Assembly: GCA_023548195.1 (NCBI GenBank)
Contig: JAJHZJ010000252.1
Location: 3,355,395-3,419,394, forward strand
Direction of reading: 5' to 3'
Source of the DNA: Bettongia penicillata ogilbyi
Taxonomy: Eukaryota > Chordata > Mammalia > Diprotodontia > Potoroidae
Length of the DNA stretch: 64,000 bases
This document shows positions 1 through 11,692 of the stretch, piece by piece. Position 1 is the stretch's first letter; each line of letters opens with the position of its first letter. The position numbers were made by a program, and so were the translations under genes. The notes beneath the pieces are model-generated. The model was not told the DNA's origin. It did not search any database and worked only from the letters and a program-made list of their open reading frames with translations.

Positions 1-489
1 TAAATTGGTATATGATTGTAATGGAATATTATTGTGACATAAGATATGCTGAGCAGGATATTTCAGAAAAACCTGGAAGAACTTACATGAACTGATGTAT
101 AGTGAAGTGAGCAGAACCAGGAGAACATTGTACGTAGTAACAGCCATATCATATGATGAACAATTGAGAATGACTTAGCTTGTTGTCCACAACACAATAA
201 TCCTTTCTACCTTTCTACACAATAATCTTTCTGTTTCCAGAGAAAAAAGCTGATGTCTGAATGTAGACTTAATGTATTCTCTCTCTCATCCCCCCCCAGT
301 GACTAATGATGGAAATGTTTTACATGATTACATATGTATAACCTATATTAGATTGCTTACCATCTGAGGGAAGGGGAGGAGAGGGAGGGAGAGAGATGGA
401 ATTTTGAACTCCAAACTTAACAATGAATGCTAAAAATTGTTTTTTACATGTACTGGGGGAAATAAAATGTTAAAAATTTTAAAAAGAAA
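1..489 (+). mobile_element. L1 LINE, 3' end, cut by window start
   Basis: Reads as the distal end and 3' UTR of a marsupial L1: a block about a growing 'gatggaatattattgtg' phrase, then 'gagcagaaccaggagaac', a G-rich patch and an A-rich tail. The same phrases recur at 29.5-30.4 kb. It is 5'-truncated by the window edge and carries no open frame. Confidence 0.85.
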
Positions 490-699
490 ATGTGAATGTT
501 ACTACTTTGATCTTTGCTTTGATGACACCATAGTAGCATGCAGCATTTGCCAACATATGGACAGGCAGAACAAATCTAAGGAGGAGTGGGTGAGATGTCA
601 TTTTTTATTTAGTCTAGGTCATAGTTGTCTCATTTTTAATATCAAATTCATACCCTATTTTAAAGATAATTACTACAGTCCTAAAAATAATGGGATGTC

Positions 700-895
700 A
701 TGAAATCATAGATTCATAGACTAATTAGAGACAGATTATTTAGTTCAACTTCTTCAATAGATAGCTAAGGAAATTGAGGCCCAGAGAAGGGAAATGATTT
801 GTCCAAGTTCACACAAAAAAATGATAATATAAAATAATTAATAATGATGAAATTAATAGTATGCTGAACCTGGGTTGTCTGACTCTTTGTTTGCT
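700..895 (-). mobile_element. Ancient SINE-derived fragment
   Basis: Contains the reverse-strand SINE phrases 'ggaaattgaggcccagag' and 'gaacctgggttgtctgac'. The core is heavily diverged and is broken by an AT-rich patch at about 820-865. Related fragments lie near 2.2, 21.4, 24.8 and 53.7 kb. Confidence 0.55.
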
Positions 896-1029
896 TCCCT
901 TTAGGGTCCTAGGTATATAAATGGAGAAAATGTGGTCTTAATAAATGACTCAACTGTGAGAATTAATGAATTACTCACTGTCTATTTATGTTAGTAATGT
1001 CTAAAGAAAGCTGTCACAGGGACTAGCCA

Positions 1030-1192
1030 TTTCTCTCTCTCTCTCCCCTTTTCTTCCTTCCTTCCTTCCTTCCTTCCTTCCTTCCTTCCTTCCTTCCTTC
1101 CTTCCTTCCTTCCTTCCTTCCTTTCTTCCTTCCTTCCTTCCTTCCTTCCTTCCTCCCTCTCTCTCTCTCTTTCTTTTCTTTTTTCTCCCCCT
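1030..1192. repeat. CT / CTTC microsatellite
   Basis: Pure pyrimidine on the + strand: a short CT run, about 110 bases of TTCC units, then CT and T-rich sequence. The minus-strand frame through it encodes a Lys-Glu-Gly-Arg repeat and is an artefact. Confidence 0.97.
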
Positions 1193-2165
1193 CAGAACTG
1201 GGAGCAAAATGGAAGAGCTCACATCACAGTTTTTGAAAAAACAAGATTTCACCTTTGTAAAGGTGAAATAATGCAGGAATAGGTACAGACTAGGTTGCAG
1301 GTGCCCCATCTCTACATCAAGAATTAATGAAATTGAACCACTTGCTTCCTTGAGTGGCTTCTAAATATCAAAAGGCAAAGAGGAAGACAAAGAGTAAATC
1401 TCTTCTCTGACTACAAATGGAAAGAGACTTAAAAATAAATCCAAGGTTCAGGTTCTAATCCTCCAAATGTTAATCAAATGACTTTTGAAAAAAATGTTTG
1501 TGAGACTGGATGGCTTACCTGAGAGCAACTTGTAGAGGAGACCCTTCTTCTTGCACTCCAGGTCTCTGAGATTCTGTTGGACTAAGGACACACTTGGGGT
1601 TTGTTCTGTTTTGGGGAGTAGATATGGGAGAAAGGGAAAACAGACTCTCTCCCTGACCCCCTGAAGTTTTTGACTGAACTTTAAATTTGTATATTTACCC
1701 TCTTAGGAAACAGGCTCATCTGTGAGGTTTTCCCTGGAGAGTCCCAGCCCTTGGTTCATGTGCTTGTTTCATTGACACTCACTGCTACTGGAAGGGTTAT
1801 AGACCCCATATTAACTGGGGTTGAGGTTGATGAAAGTAGGAACCAAATGGGCTGATAGTAATTTCATTCCTGAGGCCCAGCAGTCTGTGAAGCTTCCCAT
1901 GATGGAGTCAGCCCACCAAACAAATTACCTCCCTCCACAAATGTGATCACCAAACCCAGTGAAAATGATGGAAAATGCACCCGGAATGGTCATTCTAAGC
2001 ACTGCAGTGAGAAGAGGTCAGGTACATTTTCTACTTTTATTAACTCCCCATCTCATTTTCCACCCTATTCTGAACCTGTTTCTCTGTCCTCAAGCTCCAG
2101 GCAGCACTCTCCTTTCCTCACCTTTTATACTTCAGCAAATGACTTAGCCTCGTGATTTCTCTGAG
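1193..2165. other. No recognised feature
   Basis: Ordinary mixed-composition sequence. I see no repeat family, exon-like frame or motif cluster. The two short + frames at 1943-2155 overlap each other and resemble nothing. Confidence 0.5.
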
Positions 2166-2169
2166 AAGA

Positions 2170-2325
2170 CTGAGGTTATCCAATAGGATCAGAGGGTTTA
2201 TACCATCTAATCCAATTCCTTCATTTGAAAGAGGCCCAAAAGTCACTGAGGTCACATAGGAAGTAAGTGGTTTACCCAGGATTCAAACTCAGATCTTTTA
2301 GTCTCAAATTCAGTGTTCTTCCTCT
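2170..2325 (-). mobile_element. Ancient SINE-derived fragment
   Basis: Phrases such as 'ttcatttgaaagaggccc', 'ggaagtaagtggtttacc' and 'ggattcaaactcagatct' follow the order of an old tRNA-type SINE read on the minus strand. Strongly diverged. Confidence 0.55.
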
Positions 2326-2488
2326 TTTTTCTCCTCCCTTTCTCCCCCTCCCCATAAAGGGGAAATCTTTATTTAGGTGGGTATTGATACCATGATAGAA
2401 ATTACAGTTTGGTTCAACACCAAAAGCTATTTCCTTTGGAAATCTGAGAACTGACCTTGCCCATGGAGCTCTACATACAGAGGAAAAC

Positions 2489-2489
<1 letters not shown>

Positions 2490-2579
<90 letters not shown>
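2490..2579. repeat. (TC)n microsatellite
   Basis: About 90 bases of uninterrupted TC dinucleotide. The purity suggests a young, length-variable locus. Confidence 0.98.
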
Positions 2580-2581
<2 letters not shown>

Positions 2582-3540
2582 CCAAAGAAGAGCCTGATAC
2601 TCCCTTGGCTCCAATTACCCCATCACTCAGTTCCCAGGAGAACAGAATGAAGGCTAAATTTCACTTCCTGACTTGGTTGGTCTCCTGCTCACATCCCCCC
2701 CTCATCCTAGACACATCATGAAGCTATGTCCAGGTCAAATCACATGTTCTTTAGCTTTATCCAGTCTCAACCAAGAACATCCATCCCCTCACTCTACCAC
2801 CAAGTAAATGGTTTGAAGGAGAGGACCAAGATTGGGAAGCCACAACCAGTCATGATGAGAGAATGTCTGATTCCAGACTCTCTTTCCTTAGCCCAAGTAC
2901 TTAGCTCTCTCTTCACCCCTGTATCCATTCCCCAAGTGCTCAGTATATCTTTGAATGGCTGGTCGAGGTGGCCTCTGATGGAGGAGATGACTGGGATTCC
3001 AGAATACTTGCTTCAATAGCCTTTGATGAAGTATTTGGAGACCATGTGTCATCTCTGGTTGCATGTTAGAGAGCAGCCGGCTGACAGTGATTAAAACAGA
3101 ATGCAAATGGGATTAATCAGAGGGAGAATGTGAAATAGGCCAAGATCTCTGGATCATATTTCATACAAAAATGCTAAGAAGTGACTCAAAAAACCATGAA
3201 ATTGTCTGCTTGAAGTCTAGAGGACACCAAGGTATCTAGGTTGGTAAAAGGCCCAAGTCAATCCTTACTCTGGGGAAATATTTGCTCAAGAAATGGTAGA
3301 GGCTTACTAGTATCTAGCTGAGGAAACATAGATCATGTATTTGGTGAAGCTAGTGTGTTTTTATTATCTCAGGTAGCAGGGTCCATTCTTGATAGCCAGG
3401 ATAGCAAAGCCTACTTAGATGAACACTGAAAGCCAGCTTAGGGAATACAAGAATTACATGACTCTGGCATGTCTATCCCAGACTCCCTTGTTCAGTCCAG
3501 GCCTCTACAAGCCCCTCCCCTGCCACTGAGACCTTTGGTG
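2580..3540. other. No recognised feature
   Basis: Mixed sequence with small overlapping frames on both strands. None has a recognisable domain or splice context. Confidence 0.5.
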
Positions 3541-3544
3541 TCCT

Positions 3545-3745
3545 AACTTAATAGAAATAGAGAAGTGAGGGAGATGACAGGTTTAGGAGGAAAAATGAAA
3601 TCATCTTTATATTTCTTGAGTTTGAGATTCTGGCATGATATCTGGATGAAAATATGTAGATGACAGCTGATAATACAGGTGTGAGGCTATGGAGAGAGGT
3701 TGGGGGTAGACATGTACACTTGGAAGTCATCTGCATAGAGGCAAT
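3545..3745 (+). mobile_element. Fragment of a long ancient dispersed repeat
   Basis: Aligns by eye with 35.1-35.25 kb: 'gagtttgagattctgg...', then a 'tggaagtcatctgcatagag' segment matching 'gggagtctgacatagagatg'. It belongs to the purine-rich noncoding family that recurs through the window. Class unknown to me. Confidence 0.55.
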
Positions 3746-3789
3746 AACTGACACTGGTTCTTAAGAATATTTTCTTCAAATTATGTGCA

Positions 3790-4082
3790 AAAACAATTTT
3801 TAACATTCTTTCACACCATTTCTCGTTTCTTACCTGGCTGCACTACTTTGGGACTTCTCTGCCTGATTTCTATGCCATGCTGCAGAACTGTGTACACTCT
3901 ACAACAGCCCCATATCCCTTCTCCCTTTTCAATTTCTTTGCATGTTGTCTTTCCCCAGTTAGATTGCAAGCTTCTGAAAGAAAAGGTCTATCTTTTTTTT
4001 CTTTTGTATTTATATCCCTTTTGCTTTAGTTAAGTGCCTGGCATACAGGAAGTGCTTAATAAATGTTTATTAGTTGGGTGAC
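3790..4082 (+). mobile_element. L2 LINE, 3' end
   Basis: The last 120 bases carry the usual L2 3' order: 'agattgcaagcttctgaa', 'gtgcctggcatacaggaag', then 'gcttaataaatgtttatt'. The GAA tract starts about ten bases after the L2 end. Confidence 0.75.
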
Positions 4083-4091
4083 CATGGGAGT

Positions 4092-4862
4092 AGGAGGAAG
4101 AAAAGGAAGGAGAAGGAGGAGGAGGAGATGAAGAAGAAGGAGAAGAAGAAGGAGAGGAAGAAGAAGAAGAAGAAGAAGGAGAAGAAGGAGAAGGAGAAGA
4201 AGAAGAAAGAGAAGAAGGAGGAGGAGGAGAAGAAGATGAAGAAGGAGAAGGAGGAGAAGAAGAAGAAGAAGAAGAAGAAGAAGAAGAAGAAGGAGAAGAA
4301 GAAGGAGGAGGAGGAGGAGAAGAAGGAGAAGAAGAAGAAGAAGGAGAAGAAGGAGGAGGAGAAGAAGAAGAAGAAGAAGGAGAAGAAGGAGAAGAAGAAG
4401 GAGGAGGAGGAGAAGAAGAAGATGAAGAAGGAGAAGAAGAAGATGAAGAAGAAGAAGAAGGAGAAGGAGAAGGAGAAGAAGAAGGAGGAGGAGGAGAAGA
4501 AGAAGGAGAAGAAGGAGAAGAAGGAGGAGGAGAAGAAGAAGAAGAAGAAGAAGGAGAAGAAGAAGAAGGAGAAGAAGGAGAAGAAGAAGAAGGAGGAGGA
4601 GGAGAAGAAGAAGAAGATGAAGATGAAGAAGGAGAAGAAGGAGGAGGAGGAGAAGAAGAAGGAGGAGGAGGAGAAGAAGAAGAAGAAGAAGATGATGATG
4701 ATGATGATGAAGAAGGAGAAGAAGGAGGAGGAGGAGGAGGAGAAGAAGAAGAAGAAGAAGAAGAAGAAGAAGAAGAAGAAGAAGAAGAAGAAGAAGAAGA
4801 AGAAGGAGAAGGAGGAGGAGAAGGAGGAGGAAGAGGAGAAGGAGGAGATGGAGGAGAAGGCA
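4092..4862. repeat. Large GAA/GGA polypurine tract
   Basis: About 770 bases almost wholly A and G on the + strand, built from GAA and GGA triplets. A few GATGAA units and one (GAT)n patch at about 4691-4709 interrupt it. The triplet period keeps frames open on both strands at once (Lys/Glu on +, Ser/Pro on -). Those frames are artefacts. The tract directly follows an L2 3' end and probably grew from its tail. Confidence 0.97.
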
Positions 4863-5044
4863 GTTTAGAACAGAAACTCAATTTTCCACTTTTGAAACCA
4901 TGGAGTTCTCACCGCATCCTCCTCCCAACTCTCAGATGCAGTTAGCAAATCACGTTGATTTCATCTCTACAACATCTCTTGCACCCATCACTCAGTTCGA
5001 TTCAATTAAACAAGCGTATGTTAGATGTCTACTCTCTGCCTTGA

Positions 5045-5290
5045 TTGAGAAGCAGTGTGGTGTAATGGTTAGAGAGTAAGTAAGTCTGGAGTTAGGACGA
5101 CTCAGGGTCAAATCTAAGCTCTGACATCCCGGCATTTTGATGTTGAGCAAGTCTCAACCTCTTGGTGGCTGCCAGGCAATTCTCTAAGACTATAAATTGC
5201 AAAGCACATCACAGTCTGTGCTAAGAGGGAGCTTCCTCACTGGGAATTCCATAGTCTTCTGATTCCAAATCCAGTTCCCTATACAAAGTG
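5045..5290 (+). mobile_element. Marsupial tRNA-derived SINE
   Basis: Starts with a tRNA-like head ('gtgtaatggttagaga'), has a box-B-like 'gggtcaaatc', then the marker 'tctctaagactataaattgc' and 'gggagcttcctcactggg' of a common marsupial SINE. The near complete order of parts supports the call. Confidence 0.8.
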
Positions 5291-5549
5291 CCATCATGTT
5301 TCCATGTTTTGTGCTATGAATGAAGCCGAAGACATTCACAGAAAGGAGGGAAGGACAGTGGGAAGGGGGAGAGGCAGAAAGCATGAATCTGCCCTCCCCG
5401 AGCCTGTCAACCAATGCCCAACTCCTCTGTTGGGCTTTTTCCTTGGCAGGGTAGCAAGTACAGCTGTACAGACTTGAAGAGTTATAAATCAATGCCAATT
5501 CACATCTTTCCAGATCACAACTAATAAGCAGATCATTAGTGAATTAAGG

Positions 5550-6600
5550 GATGGGAGGGTGGAATTTTGTTTTCCTTAATTCAGGCTACAGGACAAGTGC
5601 GAAAGAACTCAGCTCTTTTCATAGGGACATTAACATGTTAACACTAAAGAAACAGCTTAAAAAAAAAAACCCCAACAAACCACGTACACACAAAACAACA
5701 CCCCCACTCCCCACCCTCCAGAGCTCCAGAAATCCCTCCGTGTCCATCCCAGTCTGCAATCTTCCTCCTTTCTTCTTCCTAAATGCCGGTTAATGATCCA
5801 TTGTCATGAGCCAGTTAACCTCCCCAATCTCCCCAGATGGTCGCCTGCTCTAGAGAGTGATGCCCTGGGTCCAGCCTGCCCCAAACTCATTGTTAATTGC
5901 AGCATCTGGGCTCTAGGAGGCCTCCAACAATGACTGCCAGGATGCGGTCTCCCGAGGGTACAAAGTTCATCCCCCTGCTTATTTCCCTGGCTAAAGACCA
6001 TTATCTCTAATTTACATCTAAACTAGTTTTTCATACTATTTTAAATACTGCCCCTCCCCCCTGTAATCTCAATGCAAATGAATTAAAAGTTTATTCTTTA
6101 AATGCTCACATCTTAGGGGTAGTTTCTTTTTTTTCTTTTTTTTCCTTTTTTTGCTTCTTATTTAAATCATATGCTGTTTTGAACTAAACCTTTTATTTCC
6201 TCCCAATTATTATTTCTGGTGTGTTTTCCAGAGCTTTACAACATGGCATCTGATTATACATAAAGCTTTAGAATAAAGCCCTGTTTTTCCCTTCATTAAG
6301 GACACAAAGGATTCCTGTGTGAGCCAAACAGCACTTTGTGATTTAATACAGCTTTACATTCTAAATCACACCCTGGCTCTCAGCAAAGCAGATTTTGGAG
6401 TGAATCAATGCGCTCGCCTCCTGCCAGCAGTACCCTCACAGATTCCAGCAAATTCTTTCGCCACATAGAATTAGCATTTGATTAAGCTGTGCCGACACGT
6501 TCAGACTCTTACCAGCAAGCTCCAGCAAGGCCGTGGTAACCTCCAAAGAGTGGGAGGTCAGAAAGAGCAACCGTGCTTCCCATAGAATTTCATGGTTCAA
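5550..6600. promoter_or_regulatory. Candidate conserved noncoding element
   Basis: About 1 kb without any recognised repeat in a repeat-rich window. It holds a perfect octamer ATGCAAAT (6072-6079), SOX-type motifs CCATTGTC (5798-5805), CATTGTT fused to TTAATTG (5888-5899) and AACAATG (5927-5933), and many TAAT cores. Such clusters are typical of developmental enhancers. Enhancer function is inference, since I cannot test conservation here. No coding frame of note crosses it. Confidence 0.4.
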
Positions 6601-6629
6601 TCTACAAAAACCATCCTACTCCATGGATA

Positions 6630-6990
6630 GAGAGTGTTGAATGATGGGGAGTGTTTATTCACTGTGTGACCTTAGCCAAGTCACTTTCTTTGGGTCTCAA
6701 TTTCCTTTCCTCATCTATAAAATGTAGGGGTGGAGAAGCAGAAAAATCATTGGATTTGATGTCAGAGAAACAGCGCAAAGCCTGATTTTGCTACCTTTGG
6801 TACCTATGACCTCAGACAAATTGAGACAAAGAAATTACCTATTTATATCTGCAATATATATATACATATATTGAAGATATAAATATATATATATATATAT
6901 ATATAATACCTATTTATATCTGAGAAGGTTGGGCTAGTTCATATCTAAAGTTCCTTTCAGCTCTATATCTCCCCCTCTACTGGGAGAGTG
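6630..6990 (+). mobile_element. MIR-type SINE fragments with a TA repeat
   Basis: Shows 'gtgtgaccttagccaagtca' and 'tctcatctataaaatg'-like MIR phrases, followed by a second MIR-like head. A (TA)n run at about 6855-6906 splits the second one; 'ttgggctagttcatatct' resumes after it. Confidence 0.6.
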
Positions 6991-7900
6991 GGAAGCATGT
7001 ACAAAAAAGAAAGGAATGAAATAGAGGTCAAAAGGTATTGGAGGAATCTCTTGATAATCTTTTACCTTTCCATCTCTCTTTATGGATTCCTCTTAAACTT
7101 ACTCTTTCCCCTCACTCTGAGCTTCATTCTCTCCATCCTGTAGGACTATCTCAGGTCATTGCCCATGCTCCAGCTAATACAGATAGAGTGCTTTGCCAAC
7201 CTCAAAGCTAACTAGGATGAGTATTTCTGGCTATACTTTCTTCCCAATATGAATCACTTGGTGAATTAGTTTAAGTCTACACTGTTCATTTCTCTTGAAT
7301 CCCATGCCCCAGTATCCCATTGGCAATCACAAATTGCCCAAAGCTCTGGATTATTCCATCCAGGGCCATCCAGGTTCTTTATTTCTATTCACATGCTGCT
7401 GAAGAAGACTGGTGGAAACCACAAAATGCTATAGACCGGCTCCACCACAAATTTATTCTAGCCATTCTCCACCCAGTCATTATTGCAGAAGGACAGTCTG
7501 AGATTCCTATTATGATTCTTTATCGTACTCATCACAGCATCATTTCTAGGAGCTGTCCCCAAGCTTTCCCTTTCCTCAGGTGTTTCATGATAAATCTTTC
7601 CCCAACCCTCTTATTTGAGTTCCTAGCCTAGACTCTAGGCATGGCTGAAGAAAGCTTGTTTTCTTGTTTCCTCTTGTTCGCTGATCCTCCTTTCACATGC
7701 CTCCAGCATCATCCCTCACTATCTTGTTTTTCACTCCTGTCTCTGATGATGAGGCTGCCCTTTTGCTTGTCAGAGACAATCCCTGTCATATACCCTTGAT
7801 CATATCCACAGTCAGTGCCATATGCTAATATCCAGCCCCATTTATATTAGACTAGTTTCTTCTTAAAAGATATTAAAACAGTCCCTGAGACTTAATTCAT
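6991..7900. other. No recognised feature
   Basis: Pyrimidine-leaning mixed sequence. Some parts could be very old L2, but I see no diagnostic phrase. The + frame at 7320-7631 matches nothing. Confidence 0.45.
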
Positions 7901-7904
7901 TCAC

Positions 7905-8030
7905 GATGAAGGGGAGGAGGGAGGGAGAAAATTTGGAAATCAAAAAATTAAAAAAAACCCCAAATGTTAAAAATTGTTTTTACCTATAATGGGGGAGGGA
8001 GAGAGAAATTAAATTGTTTTTTTTTTTTTA
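7905..8030 (+). mobile_element. L1 LINE 3' terminal fragment
   Basis: Matches the last 120 bases of the L1 copy at 1-489: the G-rich 'ggggaggagggaggg', then 'aatgttaaaaattgttttta' and a purine-rich end with a poly-T/A stretch. Confidence 0.75.
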
Positions 8031-8389
8031 AAGGAGACTTAATTGGCCCAAAGGACTAAGGTTTGGGTCATTGATAGAGTTTTCTGGTCACTTGAATTTT
8101 TTTTCATGGCCAACCTAAAAGGAGCTGGAGCTCCTTCTTTGGGTTTTGATCATCACACACAAAACAAATGCAGAGAAGTTTTGTTCATTCTTGTTTGGCA
8201 TCCTTTCCATACTATGATGCTGCTTCCTCTGCTTTTGATAGGTAAATCTCCTTTCAGTGACAGTTACATAGGTTCCTTGTAGTTCATTTCATTCCAATCT
8301 TAAACCAGCCTAGCCTGAGTCAATTGGGTCTGGTCCACTGTACCATCCTTTCCCATGTTATCTAGCAGATTGCCTCTGCTTAATTATTC

Positions 8390-9758
8390 CCACTTTCCCT
8401 CATTTTCAATATTTCCCTTCCTTCCCTGAGACCTATAAACATGTCTGTCTTCCTCATCCTTAAAAAACAAAACAAAACAAAAAAACCAAACCTCACTAGA
8501 CCCTACCATGCCTAGCAGCTATTTTTCTGCATCTTTCTTATCTCAGCTAAATTCTTCGAAAATGTCACTGCTTATGAACATTGCAAGGTCATGGACCCTC
8601 TTCTCTTTTCTCTCTATACTCTTACTTGGTGATCTTATAAGTTCTCCCCCCCAATTCAGTTATCATTTCTATGCAGATGATTCCCAGCTCTCTCTCTCTC
8701 TCTCGCCTCAGACATTTCCTCACTGTGTGACCCTGGACTCGTCAGTTAACCCTGTCTGCCTCAGTTTCTTCATCTGTAAAATGAATTGGAGAAGGAAATG
8801 GCAAGCCAGTCCAGGATCTTTGCCAGGAGACTCCACATATAGTCATGAAGCTTTGAACGTGACTGAAACAACCCAACAATAATAACCACAAATGTGCCTA
8901 TTATTTTCTTGGTATGATGCAATCTAATGACTGTAATAATCCACCTGTTTTCCTAACTCCCTCGTTACTCTTGAGGATACCACCATGCCTTCTGTCTGTC
9001 ACTTGAGTTAGCAACCTCCATGTCATCTTCACTTTCTCTCCCTTACCCCACATATTGAATCAGTTGACAAATACTGTGATTTCTTTCTCTGCAATATCTT
9101 TCACATAGGTCTCGTCTCTGCTTGCTTGATCAGCCTTGTGGTAATTCAGGTCCTCATCACCTCTCATTTAGACCACAGAAATCTCCTTCTAGCTGGTCTC
9201 TCAGCTTCAAGTCTCTCTCCACTCCATTTCATTCTCCACTCAGCTGCTCAAATGATGTTCCTAAAATGTAGGTCTGACCACATGAATTCCCCATTGAATC
9301 AACTTCAATGACTCCCTATGAACTCCTAAGATCAAACACAAACTCATTTGTTTGGTATCTAAAGTTCTTTATAACCTTCCTATTTTTTCTAATCTTTTGA
9401 GCACATTATTTCCCTCCATGCCTTCTGCAATCCAGTCATAGGAGACAACTTATCCTTCTGACTTTCCTCTCTCCATGCTTGCAATGTTCTTCCTCCTAAC
9501 TACGTGTGTCTCCTACAATTCCTGTCTTCATTTAAGACTCTTCTCAAGTGACAAATCGTCCAGAAAGCCCTTCCTCATCTTCCTAGCTTTCCCTCTTAGT
9601 TTACCTTTCATCTAATCATCTCATATATGCTGATTTATACATGTGTTGTCTCCTCCCCATGTTCCTTTCCCCACCTAGTTCTTTAAAGGCAGAGGCTGTT
9701 TTGCCTTTCTATTTTTTTTGGATCCTTGTTATTTATTTAATACAGTGCCTAGAACATA
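8390..9758 (+). mobile_element. Long L2 LINE fragment, interrupted by a SINE
   Basis: Follows the L2 3' half in order: 'ctatgcagatgattcccag' before the SINE; after it 'ctcatcacctctcatttag', 'tctgaccacatgaattccc', 'agaaagcccttcctcatctt', a 'ttaaaggcagaggctgtttt' segment and 'cagtgcctagaacata' at the end. About 1.2 kb of L2 is kept, without an intact frame. Confidence 0.75.
8695..8885 (+). mobile_element. Marsupial tRNA-derived SINE, 5'-truncated
   Basis: Has 'cctcagacatttcctcac', 'tgtgtgaccctggactcgtc', 'atctgtaaaatgaattggag' and the tail 'gaaggaaatggcaagcc', as in the copies at 25.2, 52.8 and 58.0 kb. The tRNA head is missing and a CT run abuts the 5' end. It sits inside L2. Confidence 0.85.
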
Positions 9759-10250
9759 GTTGTTATTGTTTGTCCTTTGTTTTCAAAGAAGACCAATGGC
9801 ATTTTGATTTGTACATGAATGAGATTTAAATGAAGCAGAGTTGTACAAAGTCACCAGCCTCACTCTCTACCAGTCATCAAAGTGGGGAAGGGGAGGGGGG
9901 TAAAAGTCAAAATAACTGTTGATGGACCAGGATGCAGTGGATGACCTTAGCACCTTCTATGTCTGACCAAACTCTAAGCGTTCAAATTATTCGTGTCTGC
10001 CCATTCCACCAGCTGATGTTTTTACATATGTCATATGCATAAGGTAGACAACCCCCCCATTCATCAATGAATTTGAGGCTTGGCAATTACCTGATTTAGC
10101 TATTTACAGGTATGTGGCTGCTGCACATGCTACAGCTTTTGGAGCCACAGATCAGAGTTGGGTGAGAGGTGGACACCAAAGGTAGATGAGCAGCCCTGAA
10201 AAGTACTCAGCAAGTCTTTACATCACAGATGCTAGCCCCTCCTGAACACT
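9759..10250 (+). mobile_element. Marsupial dispersed repeat with GTTTGTCCTTC head
   Basis: Opens with 'ttgtttgtcctttgttttc', then 'aagaagaccaatggcatt', 'gtacaaagtcaccagcctca' and 'ccaggatgcagtggatgacc'. A second half around 10.1-10.2 kb (the 'acatgctacagcttttgg' region) appears to belong to it. Related copies are at 19.6-19.9 (minus), 48.1, 51.6 and 63.8 kb. It starts exactly where the L2 fragment stops. Confidence 0.65.
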
Positions 10251-10297
10251 TCATATGTCCCTTGGAAAAAATATAATTTCTTCCTGTAGTGGGAATA

Positions 10298-10612
10298 TAA
10301 TTCCTTCCACATTGCTGGGGTTAGAGGTACGGCATTCCCTCAATCTGGAAAATCCACATAAAATGTCTTGGCTCTCCCTTTGTACCCCAGAAGAAGTGTG
10401 AATTATTGTGGCATTAAAAGATAAAATATGTTGATAGTATATAATACTATACATGTATTTTATACACTTCTGAATTTCTAAATATTTTTCTAAGTCATCT
10501 GCTGACCTCAAGTGTCATCAGTGGCTTCCAAAAACCTCCCCCCAAATTCCCATTTAATTTTTCATGTGTCCAAATCACAATGGGGAAGGTGAAGATGTGG
10601 AAGGGATAACTA
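10298..10612 (-). mobile_element. TIR DNA transposon (MITE), copy C
   Basis: Read on the minus strand it aligns end to end with copies at 31.4 and 34.3 kb: 'gttatcccttccac' end, 'aaattaaatgggaattt', 'tcagcagatgac', 'cacttcttctggggtac', 'gtggattttccagattg', then a degraded copy of the other end. It is inverted relative to the other two. Confidence 0.65.
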
Positions 10613-10640
10613 AGTGTTTAGTAAATGTTTGCTGATTGAT
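10613..10640 (+). mobile_element. L2 3' tail remnant
   Basis: Short 'gtgtttagtaaatgtttgc' followed by 'tgattgatt', the usual L2 terminal motif. Too short to prove alone. Confidence 0.45.
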
Positions 10641-11250
10641 TTCTTCTGCTCGCTCATCATAATAGCAGTGTGCTTCAGGCTTGCTGCCAAGTCAACCTCT
10701 TTCTGCCTTTGTGTTCTCTCAGGGAGGTCAGTTTTATGGTTCTGTTGGTAGGGCTTGCTACAGGGCTTTGATGGCAACTTGACCTTCAAAGGGAAGCAGA
10801 GGTCTCACACAGAGAGGGGAAGGATAGTGTGCTGGTACCTTCTACCAGTTCCTTCCAGTGTATCCTGTCTTTGACATTTTTTTAATGGGATAGCCACATC
10901 TGTCTCCAGCTCTTCTTTTTCATCTTCAGGGCAGACCCAATAAAAACTATGTCTCCTAATGGTCTTGCTTTAAAACATCATCTACTTCCATTATGTAAGC
11001 AAGAAAAATCTGAATCTAATCAAACATATTCTGGATACCTTGAAAATGTATGTCATGAGATGGGGAACCATAAAGTCTTCATCACCACAACTTTGGGATG
11101 ACCGAAGTTGAATTGTGTCAGTCTTCTCAAATTAGTACATTATAGCCATCCATATCATCTATTTTGTTGGTGTCATTTTTGTGGACTTTTGTAAAAAGTC
11201 TGTTAGCTATATTTTTTAGAATCATTGGTACTACTCATATTGTTGACACT
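10641..11250. other. No clear feature
   Basis: Mixed sequence. The minus strand has fragments that could be an old LINE C-terminal region, but no diagnostic motif is convincing. Confidence 0.4.
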
Positions 11251-11254
11251 TTAC

Positions 11255-11360
11255 CTGTCTGCCTCAGTTTCCTCAACTGTAAAATGGACATTCTGATAGT
11301 ACCGACCTCTCAGGATCAAATGAGATAATGTCTATAAAGGGCCTGGCACACAGTGTAATG
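11255..11360 (+). mobile_element. MIR SINE fragment
   Basis: Carries 'cctcagtttcctcaactg', 'taaaatggacattctgat' and 'tcaaatgagataatgtct', the right half of MIR. Confidence 0.75.
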
Positions 11361-11394
11361 TTTATTTGTGTTTGTTTAATATAGGTTTATTCCT

Positions 11395-11485
11395 TTCCCA
11401 TTACCTCCCCTTTTGGGTCTACAGTATTTAGGACAATGTCTGGGGCATGGGACACTGCATTAATTAATGCTTGCTAATTGAAACA
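11395..11485 (+). mobile_element. L2 LINE 3' tail
   Basis: 'cagtatttaggacaatgtct' and 'gcattaattaatgcttgc' follow the L2 3' terminal order in diverged form. Confidence 0.5.
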
Positions 11486-11692
11486 TGAGTGATTAGAGTT
11501 CAATGTCACCTGTGAATGTAGATTTAGCCAATTATCATCCCAGTGGTGCAATTTTAAAGTGGATATTGTATCTGTATGTTGTGTGGTAAAAAGTCTAAGA
11601 TGATTGTTACTATGAAGTAATAATAAACGTGTGAGGAAATTCATGACTTCTGAATCAACCATAAAAAATCCTCAACCTTCAAATTTGTACAC

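Noticed and set aside
4030..4881. Open frames of 283 (minus, Ser/Pro) and 264 (plus, Lys/Glu) codons
   Set aside because: Both are translations of the GAA/GGA tract. Triplet repeats keep every in-phase frame open, and there is no non-repeat coding flank.
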